A stretch of 39,819 nt of DNA from Bacteroidota bacterium (GCA_018829545.1 JAHJTX010000217.1:1-39819); one strand, 5' to 3'; positions 1-9,110 are shown, counted from the first letter of the stretch. Numbers and translations: made by a program. The notes: a model not told the origin generated them from the letters alone.

Positions 1-1
1 T

Positions 2-559
2 AATGGAAGCGCCTATTCTTAATCCATAAATATCCGAATTGAATAATACGCCAACAGCAAAAGCCAAGCTGCTCGCAGAAGTATTCCAAATTTTCTGTTG
101 AATATACTTTGCCGTACCGCCAATCGAAAAACGGTCGGTTAAATTAATAGCATAGCTAAGAGCAATATAAAGATCGTGGGCAGAATAGAATTCACCCGTT
201 CCTTCTTGCTCGGATAAAGTTGTTACTTCCATATCGCCGTAATCGAGCTGGTTCACGCTTAATCCAAGCGTTCCCATATCTCCAATTTGAACGGCGGCTC
301 CCGCCCAATTATAATTTATATCGGCTATCCAGCTTGTTCTTGAGAACAGAGCGCTGTTGCCGTATAATCTTGAAATCCCCGCGGGATTCCAGTACAATGC
401 GGTGATATCATCGGCAGTTGCAACAAAAGCGCCGCCCATTGCTATTGCCCTTGGCCCAACAGCAACATTTAAAAACGGAGCAGCGGTGGAACCGACTTTG
501 GATTGCCCAAATATCACGCCAGTGTAAGCTAAAAGAATTAAAAACAATACTTTCTTCAT
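2..559 (-). CDS. PorV/PorQ family outer-membrane barrel protein (partial)
   Basis: The reading frame starts at an ATG at 559 preceded by a GGAG ribosome site and runs off the left edge, so only about 186 N-terminal residues are present. It begins with a signal peptide (MKKVLFLILLAYTGVIFGQ) and continues with KVGSTAAPFL and a GPRAIAMGGAFVA-type stretch followed by DDITALYWNPAG. That GxxAxAMGGA...ALYWNPAG pattern is characteristic of the PorV/PorQ (UPF0164) family of FadL-like barrels that act in or near type IX secretion. It starts 12 bp after the stop of the large sorting-tail protein, so the two are probably co-transcribed. Which paralogue it is cannot be told without the C-terminus. Confidence 0.8.
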   Translation of the reverse strand, partial: MKKVLFLILLAYTGVIFGQSKVGSTAAPFLNVAVGPRAIAMGGAFVATADDITALYWNPAGISRLYGNSALFSRTSWIADINYNWAGAAVQIGDMGTLGLSVNQLDYGDMEVTTLSEQEGTGEFYSAHDLYIALSYAINLTDRFSIGGTAKYIQQKIWNTSASSLAFAVGVLFNSDIYGLRIGASI

Positions 560-571
560 GATGGATCTCCA

Positions 572-3500
572 TTATTTAATAAGGGCAAATTTGCCGATTT
601 TTTTGCCTACACCCGGAACTTCAACGACATAAATATATACACCGTAGGCGGCATCAATATTTTCTTCCGTTCTTAAATTCCAGAACACATCGCCCACGTA
701 AAGATTATCGTGATTGAGCGTTCTAATTAATTCTCCTCTCACAGTGAAGATCGAGATTTTTGAACCCGGAGGAATGTACGTAAACCGGATTTCTCTTTCG
801 CCTCTTCCGCTAGTCTGCGAACTTAACAATCTTCCTTCGCCCTTGTGAGTAACTACATAAGGATTTGGAACTACCTTTATTTCATCCAGATCATCTTTTG
901 CAACAGCTTTATTCAACGTTGCTCCCTTCATTGTGAATTCGATTACGTCATCTCTGCTGAAGGGTTTGCTAGTTACAAGCTTAAGTAAGCCGGAAGTTTC
1001 CAAAGGTTGGTTTGGACTTATATATGTAATATTTACACGCCATGTGCGTTTATACTGTCCTTGAATTGTTTCCTTAAAAATTATGTTATGCGTTGTGGAT
1101 ATACCCCCCGTGGTCCAGTATGAAAAATCAATTTCCTGACCAGTGGTTACATTCTTCACTTTAAAGTTCGCCGCTCTGGGTTGAATAACGTTTTTGGATA
1201 TCGGTGGAAAATCAATTGTGTCTTTGATAGATTGCGATACATTAGAATCAAAGAATTCAATTTCATAATCGTACGGCATACCAATACCGCTGTACACAGG
1301 ACGAGCAATATTTAGAAACGGCGTGAATGTATAAGATGGAGGCGTAGCCGATGAGAATCCTGTGAAGCTGGATTTAGATACATTCTGTTTTATTTGAGCG
1401 TCATTATAAATCTGAGGTCTAAATCCATGCGCAATTTTGGTGTTACCCGCTAATACATTCGATCTATTTATTAACGTATCGTAAGGAGCTTTGTAATAAC
1501 TTCCGGTAACCTTTCTTTTTAATCCGTTAATTAATAATGTATCGGAACCAATAGGAAGAGCAATAGAGTCCAAAGGATTAACTATATACGTTTCATTTGC
1601 CAACGGAACGAATACAGTATCAGGCGTTTGAAGATCAATTAAAGAATAATCTTGAGTGAGTCCTCTAAGGGACGTATCACGGAAAGCAATTTGATATTTA
1701 AAATTATCTCGAATAGCGCTGTCGTCAACTATTTCGATATCAATTCTTCCGGTAGCTTTATAAGTATCGGAAACTTTATAATCAGTAAAAGCTGCTTTGT
1801 CGTAGCCGCTAGGTCTTCTTCCCGGCGTTATATATCCGGTGTTATCATCGATAATTATTTCGCCGGTAGCATCGCGGAAAATGAATTTGGAATTCTCCGA
1901 CGGGAATATTTCAAGACCCTCATCACCCGAATCGTATGCAACAACCGCATAATAATAAGTTAGACCAGGCGTTACTGTTGAGTCCACAAATTTATTTACT
2001 ACGCCCGTGTTGTCTCCCAAGAAGTAAGTTATTCCGCCGACTTGCTGAAGAATTCCCGGCGTTGGGTAATAATAACCTTTTATGGAATCAACAAGATCAT
2101 ATTGCGCAATCGGTTTATCGAATGAAAGAACGCCAAGTGCGTTGGTTATTTGCCTTGCATCCTGGAATCCCGCATCGGTAGCGCGGTAAATTTTGTATCC
2201 CTGGAAATCTCTCTTCTTGGTAATAAAGTCTTTTGTGTTCTCTGTAACTTCCCTATCCCAATAAATAACAACGTTGCCATCGCTTTGTGAAATTGTAATT
2301 TTCGGTTTTCTAGGCGGCTGCGGGAATTTATAGCCGGAATTATAAATCTGTTGAACAATAACTTGATTTCCTTTAATATCATTCAAGTCTTCGCCAAATA
2401 GAAGTGCAACAGAAAATCTTTCGATTGCGCCTGCGATTAGCGGAAAGTAACCGGAAGCATAAATAAAATCACCATCCTGCGGCTGTTTTGCAATTTCGTC
2501 GAATCTTCCCGGAGTCATTCTTGCCCAGAGCAGTGAATCATTTGTCATATCCGGCGATGCGCTTAAATTAAAAAAGTTAAAAGCAGTAAGTCCTATTTGA
2601 TCGGATTCATCTGGATCGGTTCTACCGAAATTTGGTTCGCCTTGAGTTGGAATTCCGTCTGCTTCACCAAAATCCGGTCCTGGGTATCCGGTATCGTTCG
2701 GACCTAATCCGTCCTGTCCAATGTCATCTGTTAAAACATCCCAGTCTCCGTCTTCATCAATATCGTTATCTCTTTTTTCGTCTATTAGTTTATCGAAAAG
2801 TCCTGCTCCTGTTAGGTAATTGATGTACTTAACAGGATCTTGTTTATTAATCTGTCTGGAACTTAAATGTAGAGATTCGTTTTCATCAATCAATCCGTCG
2901 AGGTCATTATCATAACCGTCAAAGGCTGAACTATCCGGAATTGCAACGCCGTTGCTTATGCTTGCAATATGCCCTTCTCGGAATTTGTTAACGCCGTCAA
3001 TAATGAATCTTCTACCCAGCGAATAAACCGTATCGGGTAAAGTTGCAATTGTATAGACCGTTCTTTCATAAGTATCAGGATTTATTAATACAACTTTGCT
3101 TCCTGATTTATGTGTTATTTCAAGAAAATTGGTTTGGTTGAATTTCGGTGAACTTGGGTCATCGGAATCGCCGTCATTATCAATGCCATCGAAAGGATTG
3201 CCCGGAGATTCAAGAAATGCATAACCTATATAGCCAACTTTCTGTCCCTTATTACCTATTCCATCGCTATCCCATGAATAAGTAATAAACTTCTCGGTAT
3301 CGAAGAATCCCAGATCGTCACCGCTGTCGCCGTCTCCGCCTGCAAGAGTTCCAATAACAGTTCCAAAATCGGCTCTTTGGTAGTTTGTTGTGCCTTCATT
3401 TTTAATATCGTAAAGCCAAAAGATTGCGTCTTCTGCTAAAAAGCTTGACCATTGAAATCCGCGTTGTCTAAGCTGCAACGCCATTCCATTTCTAAGCAAG

Positions 3501-4114
3501 TCATTTGCGTCAGGCTTAAAGTTAGCGTTAAATTCATCGTCTTTTTGGTCATCGGCAATAAAATAACTTTCCTGATCTGCCTGCATTATTCCTCTACCAA
3601 AGAATCCCCACCAATCTGTTTTACCGTCTTCGTTGACGTAATTAACAACTTCCGGAAATTCGCCGGGATCAGCCCAACCGTTTACAGGCCATGAATTCTG
3701 CAAATGACTCATTGCAACAGACTCGCCTTTAGGATTGACGTAACCAGGCATGGGGTTAAATCCCCAGAAGTAACCTAAAATCGGATGTCGCTCTTCACCT
3801 TGTCTATTTCTAGGACCTCTTGAAATAGTAACGGATTGAAATTTTTCACCCTGGTTGTTCGTAAATTCAATGCCGATGAGCGGTATACAATCACCGATAT
3901 AATTTTCGCCCGAACCAAGAGGCCATTCTCCGCGTATATCTACTCCCTGCCTAAATCCAGCAATCTGTCCGTCATTATAAAAAGAAATTCCCGCTCTGTT
4001 ACCGGTATGGAATCCTATTTTTAGCAGATTCGGATCACCGCTTCCTTGAGCTTGAACAGTTGTTCCGGCAATAATAAGCAGTATTGCAATATTGATTAAA
4101 AACTTTTTATTCAT
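572..4114 (-). CDS. Secreted surface protein with Ca-binding repeats, Fn3-like region and T9SS-type sorting tail
   Basis: 1180 residues with an N-terminal signal peptide ending around AQGSG. The middle contains several aspartate-rich segments (FDGIDNDGDSDDP, FDGYDNDLDGLIDENE, DNDIDEDGDWD) that resemble thrombospondin type-3/EF-like calcium loops. A fibronectin type III-like stretch follows around PPRKPKITISQSDGNVVIYW. The last ~100 residues have the form of a type IX secretion sorting domain: VVPNPYV, then FTVRGELIRTL, and finally GKFALIK at the very end. The protein is therefore expected to be exported across the outer membrane and attached or released at the surface. It lies 16 bp downstream of the TonB receptor gene and 12 bp upstream of the PorV-like gene. 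Its substrate or function is unknown. Confidence 0.85.
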   Translation of the reverse strand: MNKKFLINIAILLIIAGTTVQAQGSGDPNLLKIGFHTGNRAGISFYNDGQIAGFRQGVDIRGEWPLGSGENYIGDCIPLIGIEFTNNQGEKFQSVTISRGPRNRQGEERHPILGYFWGFNPMPGYVNPKGESVAMSHLQNSWPVNGWADPGEFPEVVNYVNEDGKTDWWGFFGRGIMQADQESYFIADDQKDDEFNANFKPDANDLLRNGMALQLRQRGFQWSSFLAEDAIFWLYDIKNEGTTNYQRADFGTVIGTLAGGDGDSGDDLGFFDTEKFITYSWDSDGIGNKGQKVGYIGYAFLESPGNPFDGIDNDGDSDDPSSPKFNQTNFLEITHKSGSKVVLINPDTYERTVYTIATLPDTVYSLGRRFIIDGVNKFREGHIASISNGVAIPDSSAFDGYDNDLDGLIDENESLHLSSRQINKQDPVKYINYLTGAGLFDKLIDEKRDNDIDEDGDWDVLTDDIGQDGLGPNDTGYPGPDFGEADGIPTQGEPNFGRTDPDESDQIGLTAFNFFNLSASPDMTNDSLLWARMTPGRFDEIAKQPQDGDFIYASGYFPLIAGAIERFSVALLFGEDLNDIKGNQVIVQQIYNSGYKFPQPPRKPKITISQSDGNVVIYWDREVTENTKDFITKKRDFQGYKIYRATDAGFQDARQITNALGVLSFDKPIAQYDLVDSIKGYYYPTPGILQQVGGITYFLGDNTGVVNKFVDSTVTPGLTYYYAVVAYDSGDEGLEIFPSENSKFIFRDATGEIIIDDNTGYITPGRRPSGYDKAAFTDYKVSDTYKATGRIDIEIVDDSAIRDNFKYQIAFRDTSLRGLTQDYSLIDLQTPDTVFVPLANETYIVNPLDSIALPIGSDTLLINGLKRKVTGSYYKAPYDTLINRSNVLAGNTKIAHGFRPQIYNDAQIKQNVSKSSFTGFSSATPPSYTFTPFLNIARPVYSGIGMPYDYEIEFFDSNVSQSIKDTIDFPPISKNVIQPRAANFKVKNVTTGQEIDFSYWTTGGISTTHNIIFKETIQGQYKRTWRVNITYISPNQPLETSGLLKLVTSKPFSRDDVIEFTMKGATLNKAVAKDDLDEIKVVPNPYVVTHKGEGRLLSSQTSGRGEREIRFTYIPPGSKISIFTVRGELIRTLNHDNLYVGDVFWNLRTEENIDAAYGVYIYVVEVPGVGKKIGKFALIK

Positions 4115-4130
4115 TTTTTCCTGCTCCTAA

Positions 4131-6944
4131 TTAGAAATTATATGAAACGCCAACTTCAACTTTTCTAGGTTCTGAGAAGAAAGTCGGATTTGTGTACAAT
4201 TCATTTAAGCTGTTCGTGTATAAAGTAGGATTTATTAAAGTTGCTTCATACTTAGAAAAAGTAAAGTACGGATCGCCTGAATCACCATAAACTCCGGTTG
4301 CATTGTCGGAATCGAAAAGGTTAAATACTTTTAAGAATACCGAGAATTCGTAATCAAGTAAGTCAATATCTTTATAAACCCTCATATCCACGTTGAAAAC
4401 AGTCGGTTTATTATCGCTGTTTCTTGGGAATGCGTTTTGAGTAACTCTAGTATTTTTATTAACACCCGGTGAATACGGCTGACCTGAAAAGAAATTGCCT
4501 ATAATCGAAAATCCAAAATCGCCTGGTTTAGTATAAGCAACGGAAATGTTAAGAGTATGTGTCTGATCCCAATCAAGAGGAACAATAAATGTTTCCGGCA
4601 AAGCGCCGCCAAGAACTGCGTTTCTTGCGTCAGATGGATTTGAAGCGTTGCCTTTTGTTACAGAATAAGTATAATCTAAATTCGTGGCAAGTCCACCGGA
4701 AAATCTTTGGGTAAATTTAACAATTATACCTTTCGAAAATCCGAAGTCGGAGTTTGAATATTTGCTGTAACTCTGCGCTCTTCCGAATACAATGATGTCG
4801 TCTGTTTGAGTTCCGGTAAGATTTCTGAAATCTTCAAAAAACATTGTTACGTCAATTGCAATGTCCTCGCCTATCTGCTGCTGAAGACCGATTTCGCCTT
4901 TAACAGTTTTCTGAGGATATAGATCAGCATTGCCGAATAAACCGGCATTACCTGAACCAACGCCAAGTTCAAAATCGGGATTCTGATAAAGCAGTTCATA
5001 TCTTGGCAATTGGAAAAAGTAACCATAAGAAAAGTGAATTACGCCTCTATCGGTAATCGGGAATGCTATTCCCAATCTTGGGCTTAGCTGAGTTTTTACG
5101 CTTGCGTCTTTAAACCAATATTTTAATCTATCTGAATCTGATTTATAAGTCTCACCTTGATCTATAATTCCGTTATCGTTAAGGTCGTTAAACTGATTCG
5201 AAGGTTTTAAAGGATTTCTATAATTCGGATCTGACGGATCGTTCAATACAACTCCATCCGGTTCGAATATATCGAATCTTAATCCGGCGTTAAAAATCAT
5301 ATTGAACGCTTCAAATTTTGCCTGGACATAAGCAGCGCCTTCTCTTGGCTTGTGTAGATAAACATCGTGATCGGTTGTTGAAACCGGCGGAACTACAACG
5401 TTGTATGGCGATGCTTTTTGTCCGTTTTCATCAAACTGAGGAACCAAATTAATATTCTTGTAAAATAGTCTGTGCTCTTTTAAATCACCGCCGAACTGAA
5501 CATTAATTTCTCTGGTTGCCTGTGTTGCCCAATCTAATTTAGCGCTCATTGTACCGCTGTTTCTGGAAAATCTATTGTGGTTTGTTCCACCGATGTTAAA
5601 ACTATACGGCGGCGTTTGTCTCCATGAATTATCAACATAATTTGTTGGCTTGGATGGGTTACCTGTATAAATATCTTCAAATAAAAAATGACGATAATCT
5701 TTGAAATAATAGCTCAAATTCAATGTGTAGAAACTGCTGGCAGAAATGGCATGATTAAGACTGAGTATATTCGAATAAGATTTTTCAAATCGTCTCAAAT
5801 TATTGTCGGGAGTTAATCTTGCGCCTCCGTCATAAAACTTCATATTCTGATTTTCTATCATGAAGTTATAACTTACTTTCATACCTTCCATTAAGCGATA
5901 AGATATTTTAGCTTGTCCGTAAATACGCTCGGTAGGATTGAGCGACACATAATTGCTGTCGCCATTAGAATTAATATTAAACGCTCCGCCTGCTGAACCG
6001 GGAACTTCCGAAGCATAATCTGTTACGAGAAAATATCTCTTCCCGTAAAAGTAACCTTGATTTTTATAGTATCTCAAATTTGTGAAAAAGAATAGATTGT
6101 CTTTGATTATGGGTCCGCTTAAACTTGCTTCATAGTTTTGAACGCTGATTGGATTTAATTCATCAATATTCCAAAAGACATTGTTTCTGTCGGAAACGTA
6201 ATCTCCAATATAACTTTGAACGGAACCTTTAAAGTCGTTGTTGCCATCCTTTGTAACAAGATTTACAACACCGGAGAGAGCCTGCCCATATTCAGCATTG
6301 AACGCGCCGGAAACAACTTGCAGTTCCTGCACTGCGCTGGTATTCACTTCCACAACAACGCTTCCATCGTATGAATCCGTTACCGGAACGCCGTCGATTT
6401 GATAAGCGATCTGCCCGCTTCGTCCACCGCGCAAGTGAATTGCGCCGTCTGGTGAAACCACTATTCCAGCTTGGAGTGCAAGTACATCGCTAATTTCCGT
6501 TACGGGAAGTTCTTTAATCAACCGAGCGTCCACAATTGCTGTTGAAGCGGTTAAATCCTGCTGAATCATTTTTCGTTGGGCAATAACAACCACCTCTTCA
6601 CCAAGTTCTAAACTCGTTACGGCTAATGTAAAATCTACGGTTGATGTAAGATCAATTGAAACCGTAACATTTGTGAATGTTGTTGTATTGAATCCGATTG
6701 CAGAAGCTTTTACCGAGTAATTTCCGGGTGGGATATTGAGAATAGAATAATATCCGTCTAGATCGGTGGCAGCCCCTAAAGTTGTTCCCATTATTATAAC
6801 ATTAACGAAAGGAAGAGGGTCACCGGTAGCAGAGTCAGTAATTCTTCCGGCAATTTTTCCTGTCGTTCCCATATCTGCACCAAAGGATGCAAACAAGGAA
6901 CCTGTTAGAACAATAAGAAACATGAGTTTTGTAGCAATGCTCAT
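4131..6944 (-). CDS. TonB-dependent receptor with N-terminal carboxypeptidase-regulatory-like domain
   Basis: 937 residues. After a signal peptide (to about FASFGAD) comes a carboxypeptidase-regulatory-like beta-sandwich (KIAGRITDSATGDPLPFVNV ... DLDGYYSILNIPPGNYSV). A plug domain follows (IHLRGGRSGQIAYQIDGVPV, then VVSGAFNAEYGQALSGVVNL), then a long 22-strand-type barrel ending in the aromatic VGVSYNF. This is the receptor architecture typical of Bacteroidota/Ignavibacteria, although no SusD partner is adjacent. A GGAGG ribosome site precedes the ATG. It is the first gene of the operon with the sorting-tail protein and PorV-like barrel. The ligand cannot be deduced; the Ca-binding neighbour is not diagnostic. 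Confidence 0.92.
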   Translation of the reverse strand: MSIATKLMFLIVLTGSLFASFGADMGTTGKIAGRITDSATGDPLPFVNVIIMGTTLGAATDLDGYYSILNIPPGNYSVKASAIGFNTTTFTNVTVSIDLTSTVDFTLAVTSLELGEEVVVIAQRKMIQQDLTASTAIVDARLIKELPVTEISDVLALQAGIVVSPDGAIHLRGGRSGQIAYQIDGVPVTDSYDGSVVVEVNTSAVQELQVVSGAFNAEYGQALSGVVNLVTKDGNNDFKGSVQSYIGDYVSDRNNVFWNIDELNPISVQNYEASLSGPIIKDNLFFFTNLRYYKNQGYFYGKRYFLVTDYASEVPGSAGGAFNINSNGDSNYVSLNPTERIYGQAKISYRLMEGMKVSYNFMIENQNMKFYDGGARLTPDNNLRRFEKSYSNILSLNHAISASSFYTLNLSYYFKDYRHFLFEDIYTGNPSKPTNYVDNSWRQTPPYSFNIGGTNHNRFSRNSGTMSAKLDWATQATREINVQFGGDLKEHRLFYKNINLVPQFDENGQKASPYNVVVPPVSTTDHDVYLHKPREGAAYVQAKFEAFNMIFNAGLRFDIFEPDGVVLNDPSDPNYRNPLKPSNQFNDLNDNGIIDQGETYKSDSDRLKYWFKDASVKTQLSPRLGIAFPITDRGVIHFSYGYFFQLPRYELLYQNPDFELGVGSGNAGLFGNADLYPQKTVKGEIGLQQQIGEDIAIDVTMFFEDFRNLTGTQTDDIIVFGRAQSYSKYSNSDFGFSKGIIVKFTQRFSGGLATNLDYTYSVTKGNASNPSDARNAVLGGALPETFIVPLDWDQTHTLNISVAYTKPGDFGFSIIGNFFSGQPYSPGVNKNTRVTQNAFPRNSDNKPTVFNVDMRVYKDIDLLDYEFSVFLKVFNLFDSDNATGVYGDSGDPYFTFSKYEATLINPTLYTNSLNELYTNPTFFSEPRKVEVGVSYNF

Positions 6945-7044
6945 TTTTCCTCCGTGTGGGGATGAAGTATTACAATTTTCAAAATAGTTTTGGGAAATTA
7001 CAAAGATTCCTGTTAATCCGAAAATTAAATCTGGAGACAGGAGA

Positions 7045-7128
7045 TTCTTAGTTCTTAGTTCTTAGTTCTTAGTTCTTAGTTCTTAGTTCTTAGTTCTTAG
7101 TTCTTAGTTCTTAGTTCTTAGTTCTTAG
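7045..7128. repeat. 7-bp tandem repeat (TTCTTAG)x12
   Basis: Twelve perfect copies of TTCTTAG run without interruption for 84 bp. The perfection suggests recent slippage or active length variation. It lies about 100 bp upstream of the TonB receptor start codon. Confidence 0.97.
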
Positions 7129-7209
7129 TTTGATATCAAAGTTATAGGCTCTAAGTTATGCGGCATTATTAGAATCACGCTTGTTGACTCTGTAATTTGT
7201 ATTTTATAA

Positions 7210-7430
7210 TTTATCATTAGTGTTTTGTGATTATCCCCTGTGTCTTGTCACTTCTTGATTGTCGCTTCATGCTTATTATTTGTTATTTGTATTATGTGAT
7301 TTGTGACTTTATTTGGTTTTTTATCATTTGTATTTTGTGATTTTCCCCGGCCCCTTCTCATTTGTTGCTTGTGGTTTGATGTTTTTTATTTGTAGTTTGG
7401 TTTTTATTATTTATCAATTAATGTTTGCTG
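7210..7430. repeat. Degenerate ~110-bp direct duplication, T/G-rich low complexity
   Basis: The 29 bases at 7210-7238 match 7320-7348 at 26 of 29 positions (TTTATCATT...TTTTGTGATT.TCCCC). Similarity continues more weakly for the rest of each unit (CTTCTTGATTGTCGC versus TTTGTTGCTTGTGGT). On the opposite strand it reads as runs of ACAAAT/ATCACAAA words. It looks like an old tandem array decaying by point mutation. Confidence 0.65.
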
Positions 7431-7561
7431 TTTTCTAATAACTGTTAGCCGATCGCTGATCGTCTTTTCGAAAATTTCACTTGATACAAATACTTTCTTG
7501 CTGTAATTTACGTTCAATTCCTTTTCTTCCTTGAGATAATTAATAACCTAGGGAGGTTAGC

Positions 7562-8275
7562 ATGGATATCCACTCATCGCACAAAAAAGCGCGCCATTAT
7601 ATTGAAAAACATTCAAAAGAATCTGCAGAAGTTATATTAAAGAAAAGAAAGCTAAACCCTGGACCGACAATAACTATATCGCGTGAAACCGGATTGGGTG
7701 CAGAACAAATTTGTGAAAAGCTGGTAGAATTTTTTGAAAAACACCGCAACAGTGATGACAATGAATGGGCTTATTTTGACAAAGAATTAATTGATAAAGT
7801 TATTGAAGATCATAACCTGCCCCCGCACTTTCATAAATTTTTTACTGAAGAACACCCAAAGCAATTTGAAGCAATGTTCGGGCAGCTTTTAGGAGTTACA
7901 CCTTCAAAAATTCTATTGCTCAAGAAAGTATCGCAAACAGTTTATCAGTTGGGCGAATACGGAAACGTGATAATAGTTGGACGAGGAGCAAATATTATTA
8001 CTTCCGATCTCCGGAATGCGTTTCACGTAAGGTTAGTAGCGCCGCTTAACTTCCGGATTGAAAAAGCGATGCATCTTTATCACCACAATCGCAAAGCAAC
8101 TGCCGATTTTATTAAAAAGGAGGACAAGAAGCGCAAACAGTTCATTAAGGTATATTTCCACAGAAACATCGATGACCCGCTGCTTTATCATCTTGTGATT
8201 AATGCAAATCTTCTTTCTTCCGAAGAAATTGCAGACATGATTGGTAATTGCGTGCTGAAGAAGTTTAAGAAATGA
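7562..8275 (+). CDS. Cytidylate kinase-like family protein
   Basis: 237 residues. After a basic ~30-residue N-terminal extension comes GPTITISRETGLGAEQICEK, the modified P-loop seen in the cytidylate kinase-like family (Pfam Cytidylate_kin2), followed by WAYFDKELIDKV where these proteins bind substrate. A central VIIVGRGANII and a FHVRLVAPLNFRIEKAM segment fit the family's core, and the C-terminal half keeps an arginine/lysine-rich lid region. The family is related to NMP kinases, but members of this sub-branch are rarely characterised and the true substrate is uncertain. It is the only plus-strand gene for kilobases, is flanked by repeats on both sides, and has a strong GGGAGG ribosome site 6 bases before the ATG. 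Confidence 0.8.
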   Translation: MDIHSSHKKARHYIEKHSKESAEVILKKRKLNPGPTITISRETGLGAEQICEKLVEFFEKHRNSDDNEWAYFDKELIDKVIEDHNLPPHFHKFFTEEHPKQFEAMFGQLLGVTPSKILLLKKVSQTVYQLGEYGNVIIVGRGANIITSDLRNAFHVRLVAPLNFRIEKAMHLYHHNRKATADFIKKEDKKRKQFIKVYFHRNIDDPLLYHLVINANLLSSEEIADMIGNCVLKKFKK

Positions 8276-8295
8276 TTGGGTGAAATGCGGAATCG

Positions 8296-8360
8296 TGATT
8301 AAGATTATGATTAGGATTAGGATTAAGATTATGATTATGATTATGACTAGGATTAGGATT
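8296..8360. repeat. Degenerate hexanucleotide repeat (GATTAx/GGATTA)
   Basis: About eleven consecutive six-base units such as GATTAA, GATTAT and GATTAG. The array starts 20 bp past the stop codon of the cytidylate-kinase-like gene and reaches into the end of the convergent small membrane protein gene, whose stop codon (8353-8355) is inside the array. Confidence 0.9.
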
Positions 8361-8670
8361 GTGGGAAGATACTCGTGTTGAGAGAAGTTATTTTCTTTTG
8401 CTTGCGGTATTCTCTGAATGCCCATGTTAAAATTGGGAAAAGAGAATAGACTAAAAACTCGGTATAGTCGTAAGAATTTGTTGTGACGGTAAAATTATAA
8501 GTTAGGTTGTTCTCAACGTCTTCGCGCGTAAATGAAAAACTGTATTCCGTCCGGAAAGGATAAACAGTACTCTTGTAAAAAAATGTGCTGTCAAGACTAA
8601 ATAGAAGATAAATATTTAATGCCAACCAAAGAAGGTAAATTATGCTAAGGATTTTGGATGGTTTAACCAT
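8353..8670 (-). CDS. Small hypothetical membrane protein
   Basis: 105 residues with two likely transmembrane helices, about residues 7-26 (ILSIIYLLWLALNIYLLFSL) and 72-86 (FLVYSLFPILTWAF), separated by a polar segment rich in Thr/Asn/Tyr. A basic tail (REYRKQKK) follows the second helix. I do not recognise a family. Its last codons and stop codon fall inside the hexanucleotide repeat, so the C-terminus may have been set by repeat expansion. It lies 29 bp downstream of the lipoprotein gene and may share its transcript. Confidence 0.6.
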   Translation of the reverse strand: MVKPSKILSIIYLLWLALNIYLLFSLDSTFFYKSTVYPFRTEYSFSFTREDVENNLTYNFTVTTNSYDYTEFLVYSLFPILTWAFREYRKQKKITSLNTSIFPQS

Positions 8671-8699
8671 AAGTTGAATCCCGAAGAAGCAATTTCCTT

Positions 8700-9104
8700 T
8701 TAGTATTTCCGAATTATAAAATTATTACTCATCCCGATGATATCAGGGTTATCGCTGTTCTCTAATTTAATTTGATACTGACCCGATACTTCTAAATTAT
8801 CAGGAATATTCCACTTGAATAAGCCATCGTTTTGCGTTCGTTTTATTATTGTGTAAACAAGACTGCCTGAATTCAAAAGATAAATGTTCAATTCGATTGT
8901 TTCCGGAAGCAGAATATAATTAATCGGATATTTTGTGCCGGGTTTAACTACTTCACTTAAGCCCGGGCTTTTAACGTAAACTGCCGGTAAATCTATTGGG
9001 ATTACTGTTGTCGAAGAATCGGTAACAACACTCGAATCATGTCTGCACGATAAACAAAACAAACAGACAGTCATTATCCAAATAATTTTCTCAGTCTTTT
9101 TCAT
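8700..9104 (-). CDS. Lipoprotein with Kre9/Knh1-like immunoglobulin-like domain
   Basis: 134 residues with a lipoprotein signal peptide whose lipobox ends at Cys20 (CLSC). The remainder reads as one beta-sandwich: VKSPGLSEVVKPGTKYPINY, a short strand IELNIYLLNSG, GLFKWNIPDNLEVSGQYQIKL and a final NNFIIRKY. That order (Pro-Gly start, W-x-IP-x-L, G-Y-x-I-x-L, F-x-I end) matches the Ser-Thr-rich/Kre9-Knh1 N-terminal domain found in many bacterial surface proteins. The fold assignment is by pattern only. It follows the RDD gene by 6 bp, so the two are probably an operon. Confidence 0.65.
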   Translation of the reverse strand: MKKTEKIIWIMTVCLFCLSCRHDSSVVTDSSTTVIPIDLPAVYVKSPGLSEVVKPGTKYPINYILLPETIELNIYLLNSGSLVYTIIKRTQNDGLFKWNIPDNLEVSGQYQIKLENSDNPDIIGMSNNFIIRKY

Positions 9105-9110
9105 ATCAAA

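Larger units (their letters stand above)
6945..7561. other. Divergent intergenic region with low-complexity sequence
   Basis: This 617-bp gap separates the TonB receptor operon (leftward) from the cytidylate-kinase-like gene (rightward). It holds a 12-copy 7-bp tandem repeat and an imperfect ~110-bp duplication, listed separately. I see no gene in it. The last 60 bases (7500-7561) should hold the promoter of the plus-strand gene; a GGGAGG ribosome site sits just before its ATG. Confidence 0.7.

Noticed and set aside
1936-2181. Plus-strand open frames inside the large surface protein gene
   Set aside because: They are antisense shadows of a well-supported 1180-residue gene, with no ribosome sites or motifs.
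7045-7128. Possible CRISPR array
   Set aside because: The repeat unit is 7 bp with no spacers and no cas genes nearby; it is a simple tandem repeat.
8033-8425. Minus-strand open frame with a long Ile/Leu run
   Set aside because: The hydrophobic run is the translation of the hexanucleotide repeat, and the rest is antisense to the cytidylate-kinase-like gene.
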